Assembly (NCBI GenBank): GCA_015487635.1
Contig: WFPM01000052.1
Span: 1 to 48,447 of the forward strand
Length of the DNA: 48,447 bases
Source: Rhodothermus sp.
Lineage (GTDB): Bacteria > Bacteroidota > Rhodothermia > Rhodothermales > Rhodothermaceae
Reading direction: 5' to 3'
The translations under genes and the position numbers were made by a program. The notes under the pieces are model-generated. The model was not told the DNA's origin. It did no database searches and worked only from the letters and a program-made list of their open reading frames with translations. This document shows positions 17,250 through 25,929 of this stretch, in pieces (positions within the stretch are counted from its first letter, which is position 1; each line of letters begins with the position of its first letter).

Positions 17250-18496
17250 TGGCCTGTGCGGGCGCTCGCGAGAGTGGTCGGCAGCGGTCGCGTGTCGTAC
17301 AGCGCCCGGCGCCGACGGTCTCGACGGTGGGGCCCGAGCTGCAACCCGACGCCGAAGTGGTGGGGCAGGTCCAACTCTACCGGGGCGACGACGAGCGGCA
17401 ATGGCCGATTCTGCTGTTGGGCGGCCGTGACGTCCTGACGCTCCGGTTCGATCTGCTGAGTGAACAGGGACGGCCGCTTTCGATCTACTTCTACCATGCT
17501 GATCACGCGTGGCGGCGTGATCTGATGCCCATTGAGTACCTCGATGCGTTTGCGCGGGACGATCTGACCGATTATGCGCCGTCGGAGCGCACAGCCATTC
17601 CCTACCAGCATTACATCTATCGCTTTCCCAACGAAAACATCCGCTTTCGGTTGAGCGGCAACTACATCCTGCGCGTCACCGAACAGGGACAGGAGGAAGC
17701 TGTGCTGTTCGAGCGTCCTTTTTTTGTGGTGGAGGGACGGACGCGGGTAGAGGTCAGTCCGGCAAATTTCCCGGGCGCGCAGGCTTTCCCGTCGGTGCAG
17801 TTGATGGCCCGCTTTCGGCCGCCGGACGAGCTTGCCGGGGCCGTGTTCGACTACGTGGTCTGCTTTGCCCGCAACGGCGCTTTCGAGGCGATGCGCTGCA
17901 GTCGCCGGACGTTGCTGGACGAGCAGCCAATGCTGAGCTTTCTCCTGGAGGAGCCGTTTCCGCCGGAGCCGGCCGACTACTTTCTGGATCTGAGTGCGCT
18001 CCGGCCGGGCGGGCAGCTCGAACGGGTGGATCGTGCGACGGTGCCGCCGGAGGTCTGGCTGGCGCCCGACTACGTGCGCTTTGGTGGGAGCGACACCGAT
18101 CCGTTGCTGGCGGGCCAGTCGGTGATTGGCGCGGTCGTACGCGATGCACCGGGCGATCCGCACCGGACGGCCGAGTACGTGCGCGTGCATTTCCGACTGG
18201 AGCCGGAGCGACCCTGGCGGCAGCCGCTGTGGCTGGTGGGAAGCTTTTCCGGGTGGTTTCGGCGCCCTTCCTACCAGATGCGCTGGAATCCGGATCGGCG
18301 GCGCTACGAAGGCGAAGCGCTCGTCAAGCAGGGATGGCATGCCTATCGATACGTGCTGGACGGTGCGCAACCGGCGCGGGCCAATGCCGAGGCCCTGCCG
18401 CGGTCCGAGAACATCTATACGGCGTTCGTCTACTACCGCGATGCAAGCCGGGGGAGCGATCGGTTGCTGGGCGTCGGGCATCAGACCGGCCGGTAG
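17180..18496 (+). CDS. Type IX secretion system plug-like lipoprotein (DUF5103)
   Basis: The 438-residue protein starts with a lipoprotein signal, LLCLLCLVMAC, with lipobox Cys26. The region from about residue 55 (VGQVQLYRGDDERQWPILLL) through SIYFYHADHAWRRDLMPIEY and NENIRFRLSGNYILRV matches the DUF5103 family, the type IX secretion plug. In Flavobacterium this protein closes the periplasmic mouth of the SprA translocon when no cargo is present. The ATG at 17180 is chosen because it starts the lipoprotein signal and has GCAGGAGA upstream; it lies inside the end of the upstream gene. The sprA gene itself is not in this window. A glycogen-binding-like segment, PLWLVGSFSGWFRR, lies in the second half, as in relatives. 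Confidence 0.87.
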   Translation: MAYMAAQRISGAPLGLLCLLCLVMACAGARESGRQRSRVVQRPAPTVSTVGPELQPDAEVVGQVQLYRGDDERQWPILLLGGRDVLTLRFDLLSEQGRPLSIYFYHADHAWRRDLMPIEYLDAFARDDLTDYAPSERTAIPYQHYIYRFPNENIRFRLSGNYILRVTEQGQEEAVLFERPFFVVEGRTRVEVSPANFPGAQAFPSVQLMARFRPPDELAGAVFDYVVCFARNGAFEAMRCSRRTLLDEQPMLSFLLEEPFPPEPADYFLDLSALRPGGQLERVDRATVPPEVWLAPDYVRFGGSDTDPLLAGQSVIGAVVRDAPGDPHRTAEYVRVHFRLEPERPWRQPLWLVGSFSGWFRRPSYQMRWNPDRRRYEGEALVKQGWHAYRYVLDGAQPARANAEALPRSENIYTAFVYYRDASRGSDRLLGVGHQTGR

Positions 18497-18497
18497 C

Positions 18498-18547
18498 GCA
18501 CAGCACGGCTTTCCGGTCTGTTCTTTAGGACAGGTGTTCGGCTGTGC
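18498..18547 (+). other. Nested hairpin after the T9SS plug gene
   Basis: GCACAGC (18498-18504) pairs with GCTGTGC (18541-18547), enclosing an inner hairpin CTGTTC (18518-18523) with GGACAG (18528-18533). There is no T tract, so it may be a factor-dependent 3' end or a processing structure. The remaining bases to 18691 hold nothing recognised. Confidence 0.3.
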
Positions 18548-18691
18548 TTGCTCTATGCCCGGTAAGGGCGCGCGCACCTGCTTGTAGTCTGCCTCGTATC
18601 TCAGCGAAGTCCTGAACCGGACGGCCGGTTGCTGACGCTTCGTGCCGGGCGATGGAGCGTTTGCAGCTTTGTCGGACGTATGGGGCTCGTA

Positions 18692-19438
18692 TTATAGATC
18701 ATAGCGGCCCAGTTCTTCGCCCAGTTCGGTCGCGGCAAAGTGCCGGCGGGCCGGCTCAAGGTCCGCGTCGGTGATCCGGGGCGGCAGGTGGACCAGCAGC
18801 AGTCGTCGGGCTCCGGCCCGGGCTGCCTGACGGGCGGCGTCTTCGGGTGAAGTGTGCCCCGGACCTTCGCCGGTGGCTTCGTGAATCAGGATATCAGCGT
18901 TGCGGCCGAGTTCGACGACGGCGTCGGTCGGCTCCGTGTCGCAGGAGTAGGCGATCACGCGGCCCGTGGGCAGGTGCTCGAAGCGCAATCCTACTGTGGG
19001 AACCGGATGCACAACGGGCCAGGCGCGGACGCGCCAGCGGTCGTTTTCCAGCACGAGTGCGCCGGGTTCGTAGGGCACCTCGTGCCAGTCGCGGGTGGGC
19101 AGGCCCTGCCAGGTCGAGGTGTTGTACGTGTCGAAGCAGCGTCGGGCCTGGTCGATGGCCGGATGGATGCCGTAGATCGGGATGGGCTCGCGGCGGCCCA
19201 GCAGCCAGATGCGCTCCATGAAGAGCGGAAAGCCGCCGGTGTGGTCCGGGTGTTCGTGGGTCAGGATCAGCGCGGTCAGTTTCACCGGGTCCAGTCCGGC
19301 GGCCAGCAGGCGCTGGACGACGTCGCCGCCGCAGTCGATTACGATCAGCGAGGCTTCGTCGGCCACGGCCAGCATGGTTGTGGTGCGGTGCGGATCGCTC
19401 ACGGCCGCGCCGGTTCCCAGCAGGTAGAGCGAAGGCAT
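18692..19438 (-). CDS. Metallo-beta-lactamase-fold hydrolase
   Basis: The 248-residue protein is a full-length MBL-fold hydrolase. The zinc site motif is LTHEHPDHTGG (about residues 58-68); His128-like WPVVHPVPTVG, Asp in YSCDTEPT and the C-terminal His in LLLVHLPPR supply the remaining ligands. This arrangement is closest to the RNase Z/arylsulfatase (AtsA/ElaC) branch, which hydrolyses phosphodiesters or sulfate esters. It lacks the exosite arm of tRNase Z, so a tRNA-processing role is unlikely. It is downstream of the polyprenyl synthase gene on the same strand, about 100 bp apart. Substrate unknown. Confidence 0.9.
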   Translation of the reverse strand: MPSLYLLGTGAAVSDPHRTTTMLAVADEASLIVIDCGGDVVQRLLAAGLDPVKLTALILTHEHPDHTGGFPLFMERIWLLGRREPIPIYGIHPAIDQARRCFDTYNTSTWQGLPTRDWHEVPYEPGALVLENDRWRVRAWPVVHPVPTVGLRFEHLPTGRVIAYSCDTEPTDAVVELGRNADILIHEATGEGPGHTSPEDAARQAARAGARRLLLVHLPPRITDADLEPARRHFAATELGEELGRYDL

Positions 19439-19539
19439 GGCGTCTCCGACGGATGGGTTGGTTGCAGCAGACCCGTCGGCTTCAATTTAGCGCAGGACGG
19501 CCTTTTTTTGCCCGGACCGCCCTGAACTTTTCAAGCACG

Positions 19540-20544
19540 TTACCGATTGCGCGTGACGGTGTAGTCCACCAGGTCGAGGAGCGCGTCGCGGGCGTCGCCA
19601 GGCGGGTAGCGTTCGAGAATGGCCCGCGCTTCGCTGGCCAGCGCTTCCATACGTTCACGGGCATAGGCCATACCGCCATACGCCTCGGCAAAGTCGGCCA
19701 CCGTCTGAACGTCGTCGCGCGACTTTTTCTTTTTGCGCACAATCCGGAGGATGCGGCGGCGCTCGGAGGACGGTGCCACCCGGAGCGCATAGATGAGCGG
19801 CAACGTCAGCTTTTTCTCCTTCAGGTCGTTCCCGATGGGTTTGCCGGCCTCTTCGCCGTAGTCGAATAGATCGTCGCGGATCTGGAAGGCGAGGCCCAAC
19901 TTTTCACCCATCTGATACATTTCGTCGATCACCCGGGGATCGTCGGTTGCGCTGAGGGCTCCGCATTTGGTACAGGCGGCAATCAACGAGGCGGTTTTGT
20001 CGGAGATGATGCGGAAGTAGGTGGCTTCGTCGATGTCCAGGTGGCGCGACTTTTCTATCTGCAGCAGTTCGCCTTCGCTCATGCGGCGCACGGCGTCCGA
20101 TAGCGCATGCAGCGTATCGTAGTCCCGGTGGTCCAGTGCCAGCAGCAGGCCCCGGCTGAGCAGGAAGTCGCCGAAGAGCACGGCTACTTTGTTTTTCCAG
20201 ATGGCGTTGATGGAAAACATGCCGCGGCGTTTTTCGGCGCCGTCCACTACATCGTCGTGCACCAGTGTGGCCGAGTGCAGCAGTTCCACCAGGGCCGCGG
20301 CCCGGTAGGTGGCTTCCGTGATGCCGCCGCACAGTTTGGCCGTCAGCAGGACCAGCAGCGGGCGGATGCGCTTCCCTTTCTGGCGAAGCAGGTAGCGGGC
20401 GACATGATCGAGCAGTGGCACCGAGGTGCGCATGGCCTCGCGGAAATAGCGCTGGAAGTGCTTCAGCTCTTCCGCGACGGGGCGCTGGATGTCTTTCAGG
20501 GAGATGACACGCGGTTGATCCGGGGGGGTAGCACGCACGGCCAT
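19540..20544 (-). CDS. Long-chain polyprenyl diphosphate synthase
   Basis: All-trans polyprenyl synthases condense isopentenyl diphosphate onto an allylic primer; long-chain products make the quinone side chain. The 334-residue protein has GKRIRPLLVLLTAKLCGG at the start of the catalytic core, the first aspartate-rich motif HDDVVDGAEKRRG and the second one IRDDLFDYGEEAGKPIGNDL, with conserved lysine and arginine around them. No large residue blocks the position five before the first motif, where short-chain enzymes carry an aromatic side chain, so a long product is likely (menaquinone chain). The ATG at 20544 is preferred; a GTG at 20568 would add eight residues. Confidence 0.93.
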   Translation of the reverse strand: MAVRATPPDQPRVISLKDIQRPVAEELKHFQRYFREAMRTSVPLLDHVARYLLRQKGKRIRPLLVLLTAKLCGGITEATYRAAALVELLHSATLVHDDVVDGAEKRRGMFSINAIWKNKVAVLFGDFLLSRGLLLALDHRDYDTLHALSDAVRRMSEGELLQIEKSRHLDIDEATYFRIISDKTASLIAACTKCGALSATDDPRVIDEMYQMGEKLGLAFQIRDDLFDYGEEAGKPIGNDLKEKKLTLPLIYALRVAPSSERRRILRIVRKKKKSRDDVQTVADFAEAYGGMAYARERMEALASEARAILERYPPGDARDALLDLVDYTVTRNR

Positions 20545-20700
20545 GCCGGTGGTGGTTACGGGTGACACATCTGCTCGCTGAAACGATCACGGCCGATAGA
20601 AGTTTGGCCGTGGCCCTGCAGAAAGTGCGGCCGGTACTCGCACCTTGTGTCGAAAGCTTGTATTTTTGTGCGCGAACATTGACGGAAGTTTCGTTCGGCC

Positions 20701-22209
20701 ATGCAGGAAACGCGACAGCATTTCTCTTCGCGGCTGGGGTTGCTGCTGAGCGTGCTGGGGATTGCGGTGGGGACGGGCAACATCTGGCGTTTTCCCCGCA
20801 TTGCCGCTCAGAACGGTGGCGACCTGGGAGCCGGGGCCTTTCTGCTGGTGTGGGTGGTGTTCCTGTTTCTCTGGAGCGTGCCGCTGATCGTGGCCGAGTA
20901 TGCGCTGGGGCAGAAAGGCCGCATGGGGGTGATCGGGACGTTCGCTCGCGTGGGCGGGCGCTCGATGGCCTGGCTGGGCGCGTTCGTGGCGCTGGTCTCG
21001 ACGGCCATCATGTTCTACTATGCGGTCGTGACGGGCTGGTGCCTTTACTATGCGGGGGGGCTGCTGTTGCGTCCACTTCCGAGTTCGACAGAAGCGGCGC
21101 AGCAGTTCTGGGATGGGTTTCAGGGGAGTCTCTGGCCGGTGGTGTTTCAGGCGCTGGCGCTCGGGTTGGCCGTGGCGGTGATCTGGACGGGCGTGCGGGC
21201 CATCGAACGGGCCAACCGGGTGCTGATTCCGTCGCTGCTGGTGATCTTGCTCATCGCGCTGGTGCGGGCACTGACGCTGGACGGGGCCTTTGAAGGCGTG
21301 CGCTATCTGTTCACGCCGCAGTGGAGTGATCTGGCACGGCCGCGCCTGTGGCTGGAGGCGCTCACGCAGAACGCCTGGGACACGGGGGCAGGGTGGGGAT
21401 TGATTCTGACCTACGCGGCCTACATGCGGCGCGAGCACGGGGTGGTGCAGAATGCATTTCTGACAGGGATCGGCAACAACACGGTGTCGCTACTGGCGGC
21501 GCTGACGATCTTCGGGACGGTGTTTGCCGTGCTGGGGGCGGAACTGTCGCGGGCCGAGGTGCTGGAGGTGATGCGCACCAGTGGGCCGGCTTCGACGGGG
21601 TTAACGTTCATCTGGTTGCCGCAGCTTTTTGCCAGAATGCCGATGGGGCGGGTGCTGGCCGTACTGTTTTTTGTGGGGTTGACGTTTGCGGCTTTCAGTT
21701 CGCTGATTGCGATGGTAGAGCTGGCCACACGCATATTGATGGACCTGGGTGTGCGGCGTGCGCAGGCGCTGGTAGGGGTGGGCGTGGTGGCCTGGCTGCT
21801 GGGACTGCCTTCGGCACTGAACCTGACGGTGTTCGGAAATCAGGATTTCGTGTGGGGCGTGGCGTTGATGCTTTCGGGAGCATTCGTGGCGCTGGCGGTG
21901 ATGCGCTACGGTCCGGCACGTTTGCGGGCGGAGACGATCGCGGTCAATCCATGGGACTGGCAACTGGGGCAGGGGTGGGATGTGCTGGTGCGATGGGTAG
22001 TGCCGCTGGAGGCGGTCGTGCTGCTGGGCTGGTGGCTCTATCAGGCAGGGGTGGTGTATGCGCCGGAACGGTGGTACGATCCGTTTGTGCCCTATTCGGT
22101 GATGACGTGTCTGGTGCAGTGGGGTGTGGCGCTGGTGGCCTGCTACCTGCTCAACGACTGGCTGGTGCGTCGGATGCAGCTTTCGATCACGGTGCACACA
22201 GAAGAATGA
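20701..22209 (+). CDS. Sodium-dependent NSS-family amino acid transporter
   Basis: The neurotransmitter:sodium symporter family (LeuT type) couples Na+ entry to amino acid or amine uptake across the inner membrane. The 502-residue protein has about twelve hydrophobic segments. TM1 carries the unwound substrate/sodium site GIAVGTGNIWRFPRIAAQNG, and TM6 the segment WDTGAGWGLILTYAAYM. The motif NNTVSLLAALTIFGTVFAVLG belongs to TM7. Beyond TM6, VNVHLIWLPQ-like segments (LTFIWLPQLFARMPMG) also match. Substrate cannot be told from sequence. The downstream M14 peptidase gene starts in an ATGA overlap, suggesting that peptide breakdown and amino acid uptake are coupled. Confidence 0.93.
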   Translation: MQETRQHFSSRLGLLLSVLGIAVGTGNIWRFPRIAAQNGGDLGAGAFLLVWVVFLFLWSVPLIVAEYALGQKGRMGVIGTFARVGGRSMAWLGAFVALVSTAIMFYYAVVTGWCLYYAGGLLLRPLPSSTEAAQQFWDGFQGSLWPVVFQALALGLAVAVIWTGVRAIERANRVLIPSLLVILLIALVRALTLDGAFEGVRYLFTPQWSDLARPRLWLEALTQNAWDTGAGWGLILTYAAYMRREHGVVQNAFLTGIGNNTVSLLAALTIFGTVFAVLGAELSRAEVLEVMRTSGPASTGLTFIWLPQLFARMPMGRVLAVLFFVGLTFAAFSSLIAMVELATRILMDLGVRRAQALVGVGVVAWLLGLPSALNLTVFGNQDFVWGVALMLSGAFVALAVMRYGPARLRAETIAVNPWDWQLGQGWDVLVRWVVPLEAVVLLGWWLYQAGVVYAPERWYDPFVPYSVMTCLVQWGVALVACYLLNDWLVRRMQLSITVHTEE

Positions 22210-23792
22210 TCATGCGTGGCGGCTGCCTTTTGCTGATGCTGTTGCTGACCCGGATGGCTTTTGGGCAGGGCGTGGATCTGGCCTTTCTGCAGACGCGGGC
22301 CGAGGCCACGGGTTTTGCCGAAACGACGCGCTACGACGAGGTCATGGCGTTTCTGGACGTGCTGGAGGCCAGTTCTCACCGGATTCAGGTTACACGCTTC
22401 GGATATACGACAGAAGGCCGCGCGCTACCGCTGGTGATCTACGGGAACGTAGTGAATGCAACGGGCGACGGCGTGCGGGCTGCGTCGGCGCCGCTGCGCG
22501 TATTGATTCTGGCCAATATCCATGGCGGCGAAGTGGCCGGCAAGGAAGCGGCCCTGATGCTGCTGCGTGCGCTGGCCGCCGGGATGTATGCCGAGTGGGC
22601 CGACTCGCTCGTGTTGCTGGTGGCACCCATCTACAACGCCGATGGCAACGAGCGCATCAGTCTCTACAACCGTCCATTGCAGAACGGACCCATCGGGGGC
22701 ATGGGCCAGCGGGCCAATGCGCAGGGGTACGATCTAAACCGGGATTTTATGAAAGCCGATGCGCCCGAGACGCGCTCGTTGCTCCGGTTACTGCGGGAGT
22801 ACGATCCGCACGTTTTCATCGATCTGCACACGACGGACGGCACCTACCACGCCTACCCGCTCACCTACGCGCCACCGTTGCATCCGTCCACACCGAAACC
22901 GCTGGTAGACTACCTGCGCCGGGTCTGGCTTCCGGCTGTCAACGATACGATCTGGACGAAGCATCGATGGAAGTTCTTCTACTACGGCAACCTGCCCTGG
23001 ACGGGGAGCGACCGACCGCCTGGCTGGTACACCTTTGACCATCGACCCCGCTTCGGCACGAACTACGTCGGGCTCCGGGGCATGCTGGGGCTGCTCAGCG
23101 AGGCCTACGCGTACGCGACGTTCGAGGAGCGCATCGAAGCGACGTATGCCTTTCTGGAAGCGGTGCTTTCGTTTGCGGCCGCCCGGGCTTCCAAGATCCG
23201 CGCGTTGATTGAAGAGGTACGCCAGGCTTCGCCGGTGGGCGAGCCGATCGCTCTGCGGGCCCGCATCGACCGGGCCCCGGAGATGGCGCTCATTCTGCTG
23301 AGTTCGGTTGATTCCCTGCGGCATCCTTATACCGGGCGGCTCCTGTTGCAACGCCGCCACGAGGTGCTTCCGGAGATGTTGCCGCTCTACGATCGCTTTG
23401 CGCCGACCGAGACGATCCCCATTCCCCGGGGCTATCTGATTCCGGCCGGTCTCGACCATGTGCGGGATCTGCTTGAGGTACACGGCATCCCCTGCGTTCC
23501 GGTAGAAACCGGTCTTCAACTGGAAGTCGAGCGCTTCTGGATCGATTCGGTGGCCGTGGCCGATCGGCCCTATCAGGGACACCGGGGCCAAGAAGTGTGG
23601 GGCGCTTACGAGCGTCAGACGCTACAAGCCCCCTCTGGCAGTTGTCTGGTCTCCGTCGACGGGCACACGGGGCGGCTGGCCGCATTGCTGCTGGAGCCCC
23701 GCTCCGACGACGGACTGGTGGCCTGGGGCCTGCTGGAAGATCGGCTGGCACCGGGACGTTTCTACCCCATCCTACGTGTGCTCGCCCGCTGA
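22206..23792 (+). CDS. Exported M14-family zinc carboxypeptidase
   Basis: The 528-residue product has a signal peptide (GGCLLLMLLLTRMAFG, cleavage near residue 20). The carboxypeptidase domain shows the zinc ligands in ANIHGGEVAGKEAA (His and Glu of HxxE) and FIDLHTTDGTYHAYP (third ligand His). LSEAYAYATFEERIEATYAFL supplies the catalytic Glu region. The conserved GYDLNRDFMKADAPETRSLL is the Arg/Asn substrate-carboxylate site. A C-terminal domain of about 200 residues follows, with no recognised family. M14 enzymes remove C-terminal amino acids from peptides outside the cytoplasm. It is translationally coupled to the transporter before it (ATG at 22206 overlaps TGA 22207-22209). Confidence 0.9.
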   Translation: MIMRGGCLLLMLLLTRMAFGQGVDLAFLQTRAEATGFAETTRYDEVMAFLDVLEASSHRIQVTRFGYTTEGRALPLVIYGNVVNATGDGVRAASAPLRVLILANIHGGEVAGKEAALMLLRALAAGMYAEWADSLVLLVAPIYNADGNERISLYNRPLQNGPIGGMGQRANAQGYDLNRDFMKADAPETRSLLRLLREYDPHVFIDLHTTDGTYHAYPLTYAPPLHPSTPKPLVDYLRRVWLPAVNDTIWTKHRWKFFYYGNLPWTGSDRPPGWYTFDHRPRFGTNYVGLRGMLGLLSEAYAYATFEERIEATYAFLEAVLSFAAARASKIRALIEEVRQASPVGEPIALRARIDRAPEMALILLSSVDSLRHPYTGRLLLQRRHEVLPEMLPLYDRFAPTETIPIPRGYLIPAGLDHVRDLLEVHGIPCVPVETGLQLEVERFWIDSVAVADRPYQGHRGQEVWGAYERQTLQAPSGSCLVSVDGHTGRLAALLLEPRSDDGLVAWGLLEDRLAPGRFYPILRVLAR

Positions 23793-23976
23793 GAAACCCT
23801 TCCGTCGGTCTTTTGTACCAGCGCGCAGGACGTTCAGGCCTGCCACGGTGCAGTTGCAAGCCATGCACAGGCCGACCATTCCGGAAAAGGGTACAGGTCC
23901 GTTTGGCCAGAAGTTTGCAGCTCAACCGCGAAGTGACGCTATGAACCTGTGCAGGGTACACCTGCTTCATGGAACG

Positions 23977-24561
23977 ATGAGACATCTCCTCACCATTGCA
24001 CTGAGCTGGTTGCTCGCATTGCCCGGATGGGCACAGTTGCCACTGGCCGACCGGCCGATGCCTTCGACCGACGGGCAACAGGTAACGCTCGCGCAACTTC
24101 GGGGTGCGCGTGGGCTGGTGATCGTGTTCTGGAGCAATCGCTGCCCCTGGGTCGATCGCTACGAAGCCCGGCTAAAGGAACTGGCCGAGGCTTACGAAGC
24201 GCAGGGCATTGCCTTTGTGCTGGTGAATGCCAACGATCCGGAGGCCTTCCCGCAGGAGTCGCTGGAGGCCAGCCGGCAGCAGGCGCAGCGCAAAAACTAC
24301 ACAATGCCTTACCTGAAGGACGAAGGGGCGGCGCTGGCCCGGGCGCTTGGGGCTTCCCGCACGCCGGAGGTGTTTGTCTTCGATGCCCGCAATCGGCTCG
24401 TCTACCGGGGGGCGATCGACGACAGCCCGGGCGATGCGTCCAACGTCCAGCAGGCCTATCTGAAAGCGGCGCTGGAAACACTGCTTCAGGGCAAAGCGCC
24501 GGAGACGACCGAAACGGGCGCTTTTGGATGCCTGATCCGCTTTCCACAGGATGGACCGTGA
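23977..24561 (+). CDS. Exported redoxin (thioredoxin/peroxiredoxin-like)
   Basis: The 194-residue protein has a signal peptide (RHLLTIALSWLLALPGWAQ). The mature part follows the redoxin pattern: LADRPMPSTDGQQVTLAQL, then LVIVFWSNRCPWVDRYEARL with a single peroxidatic-type Cys56 in the context C-P-W, then GIAFVLVNANDPEAFPQ and GASRTPEVFVFDARNRLVYR. A second Cys in the C-terminal GAFGCLIRFPQ corresponds to the GC-I-K/R-W/F element of this subfamily and may be the resolving residue. Such proteins are extracytoplasmic thiol oxidoreductases of unknown partner. The ATG at 23977 is preferred because it starts the signal peptide; an in-frame ATG at 23941 exists. Bases 23793-23976 contain nothing else recognised. 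Confidence 0.84.
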   Translation: MRHLLTIALSWLLALPGWAQLPLADRPMPSTDGQQVTLAQLRGARGLVIVFWSNRCPWVDRYEARLKELAEAYEAQGIAFVLVNANDPEAFPQESLEASRQQAQRKNYTMPYLKDEGAALARALGASRTPEVFVFDARNRLVYRGAIDDSPGDASNVQQAYLKAALETLLQGKAPETTETGAFGCLIRFPQDGP

Positions 24562-25609
24562 CGGAGTGACGTCTGCGCGCGTGCAGCAGTTGCTCAAGCT
24601 GGTCTGGCAGTGGCGCGAGCCGTCGTGGCCGGAACGCCAGGAAGCCGTCACGCGGGCGCTGGCCGCTTCGGACTTTCTGACCGAGGAAGCCGCGGCGTTT
24701 GCGCTGAACCAGCAGATGCACACGCTCACGGAGTCGGCGCTGCGTCGTTTTGTGGAAAGCCTGCCCCCGACTTCGGGACGCACCGTGCTGCTCTGGCAGA
24801 CCGACCGTGCGCCGCTGGCCGGCTGGCAGGAGGCGCTGCTGCTCTGGCTGAGCGTGCACCGGGGGACGCTGGTGCTCGCTGAACCGGCCGCCACGCTGGT
24901 TGGAGCCCTGCTGGAGGCGCTGGCGGTCGATACGATCCGGCTCGATACCGAGCCGCAACTGGAAACCCGTCTGGAAGAAGCGGACGTGCTGGTGGCGGTC
25001 GGGGACGAAGCGGTGCATCGGGAGGTGCAGGATACGCTGCTGCGGGTCCGGCGCTCACCCGAGCGAGTGCGTTTGCTTCCGATACGTTACGGCGTGGCCG
25101 TGCTGGACGGTCGGGAGGCGCCGGACGAGCTGGAGGGGCTGGCCGAAGATGCGCTGCTTTTTGAGGGATTCGGTAGCCGGAGTGTGCGGCTGATCTGGGC
25201 GCCCGAGGCGCTGCCGCCGGACGCGTTGCTCGAGGCACTGTCGCTCTTTCGCGGGGTGTTTCCGGCACATACGGCCACGCCCGGCCGCCTGAAGATGCCG
25301 CAGGCATGGCTGAAGGCGGCCGGCATTCCCCACGCCTACGGGGAAGGTCTGGAATTTCTCGTCAGCAAGGGCGCGCCTGAAGTGCAGACGCCGGGCCACC
25401 TGCGCTGGGTGCCCTATCGCGACCTTGCGGAGGTGGTGGAATGGCTGCAGACGCATGCGGCCGAAGTGTCGGTTGTTGTCGCTCGGCCTGAGCTTCTGCG
25501 GCAACTACCGCAGCTGCCCGGACGGACGGCGCCCGGCCAAGCGCACCGGCCGCCGTTTCCCGATCCGGTCGGAACGGCCGTCGAGGCGCTGCGCGAACTG
25601 CTGGGATAG
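24551..25609 (+). CDS. LuxC-like acyl-CoA reductase with Ser at the expected nucleophile position
   Basis: The 352-residue protein resembles the short acyl-CoA reductases of Bacteroidota, distant relatives of LuxC that reduce acyl-CoA or acyl-thioesters to aldehydes with NAD(P)H. Matching stretches are RTVLLWQTDRAPLAGWQE early, LLPIRYGVAVLDGREAPDEL, and AEDALLFEGFGSRSVRLIWA. In relatives I know the last segment reads ...YFGLGCRNV..., where the Cys is the acyl-accepting nucleophile; here it is Ser (GFGSRSV). This would abolish or alter the usual chemistry. Length and layout otherwise fit the family. It overlaps the redoxin gene by 11 bp and is presumably cotranscribed. The family assignment is from memory of motifs. 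Confidence 0.7.
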   Translation: MDRDGVTSARVQQLLKLVWQWREPSWPERQEAVTRALAASDFLTEEAAAFALNQQMHTLTESALRRFVESLPPTSGRTVLLWQTDRAPLAGWQEALLLWLSVHRGTLVLAEPAATLVGALLEALAVDTIRLDTEPQLETRLEEADVLVAVGDEAVHREVQDTLLRVRRSPERVRLLPIRYGVAVLDGREAPDELEGLAEDALLFEGFGSRSVRLIWAPEALPPDALLEALSLFRGVFPAHTATPGRLKMPQAWLKAAGIPHAYGEGLEFLVSKGAPEVQTPGHLRWVPYRDLAEVVEWLQTHAAEVSVVVARPELLRQLPQLPGRTAPGQAHRPPFPDPVGTAVEALRELLG

Positions 25610-25614
25610 CCCGC

Positions 25615-25923
25615 TCAGCTTCTGAAGCGGTCGGCCAGATATGTGCGCAGCACTTCCATCACCGACGCTTCGAGGGCATCCCAGGGAACGTACGGCCGCT
25701 TGGTCACGGTGACGAACTCCGGCAGGATCAGCACGTCGCAGACTCCTTCGATGGCAAACAGCGCGGCCGCCAGGGGATGCGCGGCGGCTTCCTCGGCCGA
25801 ACGAAAACTCAACAGGCCTTTGTCGATAAAAGTCCGTCCGGGCGCCGTAAATTTGAGACTGTTGGGATTGGGCGTGGGCTGCGATTGCAGGCCCGACGCT
25901 GACGCTTTTTTCCAGAAGCGCAT
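25615..25923 (-). CDS. Stand-alone Nfu/NifU N-terminal domain protein
   Basis: The 102-residue protein consists only of an Nfu N domain: QPTPNPNSLKFTAPGRTFID is the classic P-T-P-N-P-x-x-x-KF opening, HPLAAALFAIEGVCDVLILP the central helix-strand, and EFVTVTKRPYVPWDALEASV the closing element. Most Nfu proteins carry a C-terminal NifU domain with a CxxC that holds a transferable Fe-S cluster; that domain is absent here. The protein may modulate or dock Fe-S proteins, which is inferred. It is convergent with the LuxC-like gene, with 5 bp between the stops. Confidence 0.86.
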   Translation of the reverse strand: MRFWKKASASGLQSQPTPNPNSLKFTAPGRTFIDKGLLSFRSAEEAAAHPLAAALFAIEGVCDVLILPEFVTVTKRPYVPWDALEASVMEVLRTYLADRFRS

Positions 25924-25929
25924 GATCGG

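Noticed and set aside
20661-20668. TATTTTTG, a possible TAnnTTTG promoter box 33 bp upstream of the NSS transporter gene
   Set aside because: No TTG/TTTG box is found 17-23 bases upstream, so the match to the Bacteroidota promoter is incomplete.
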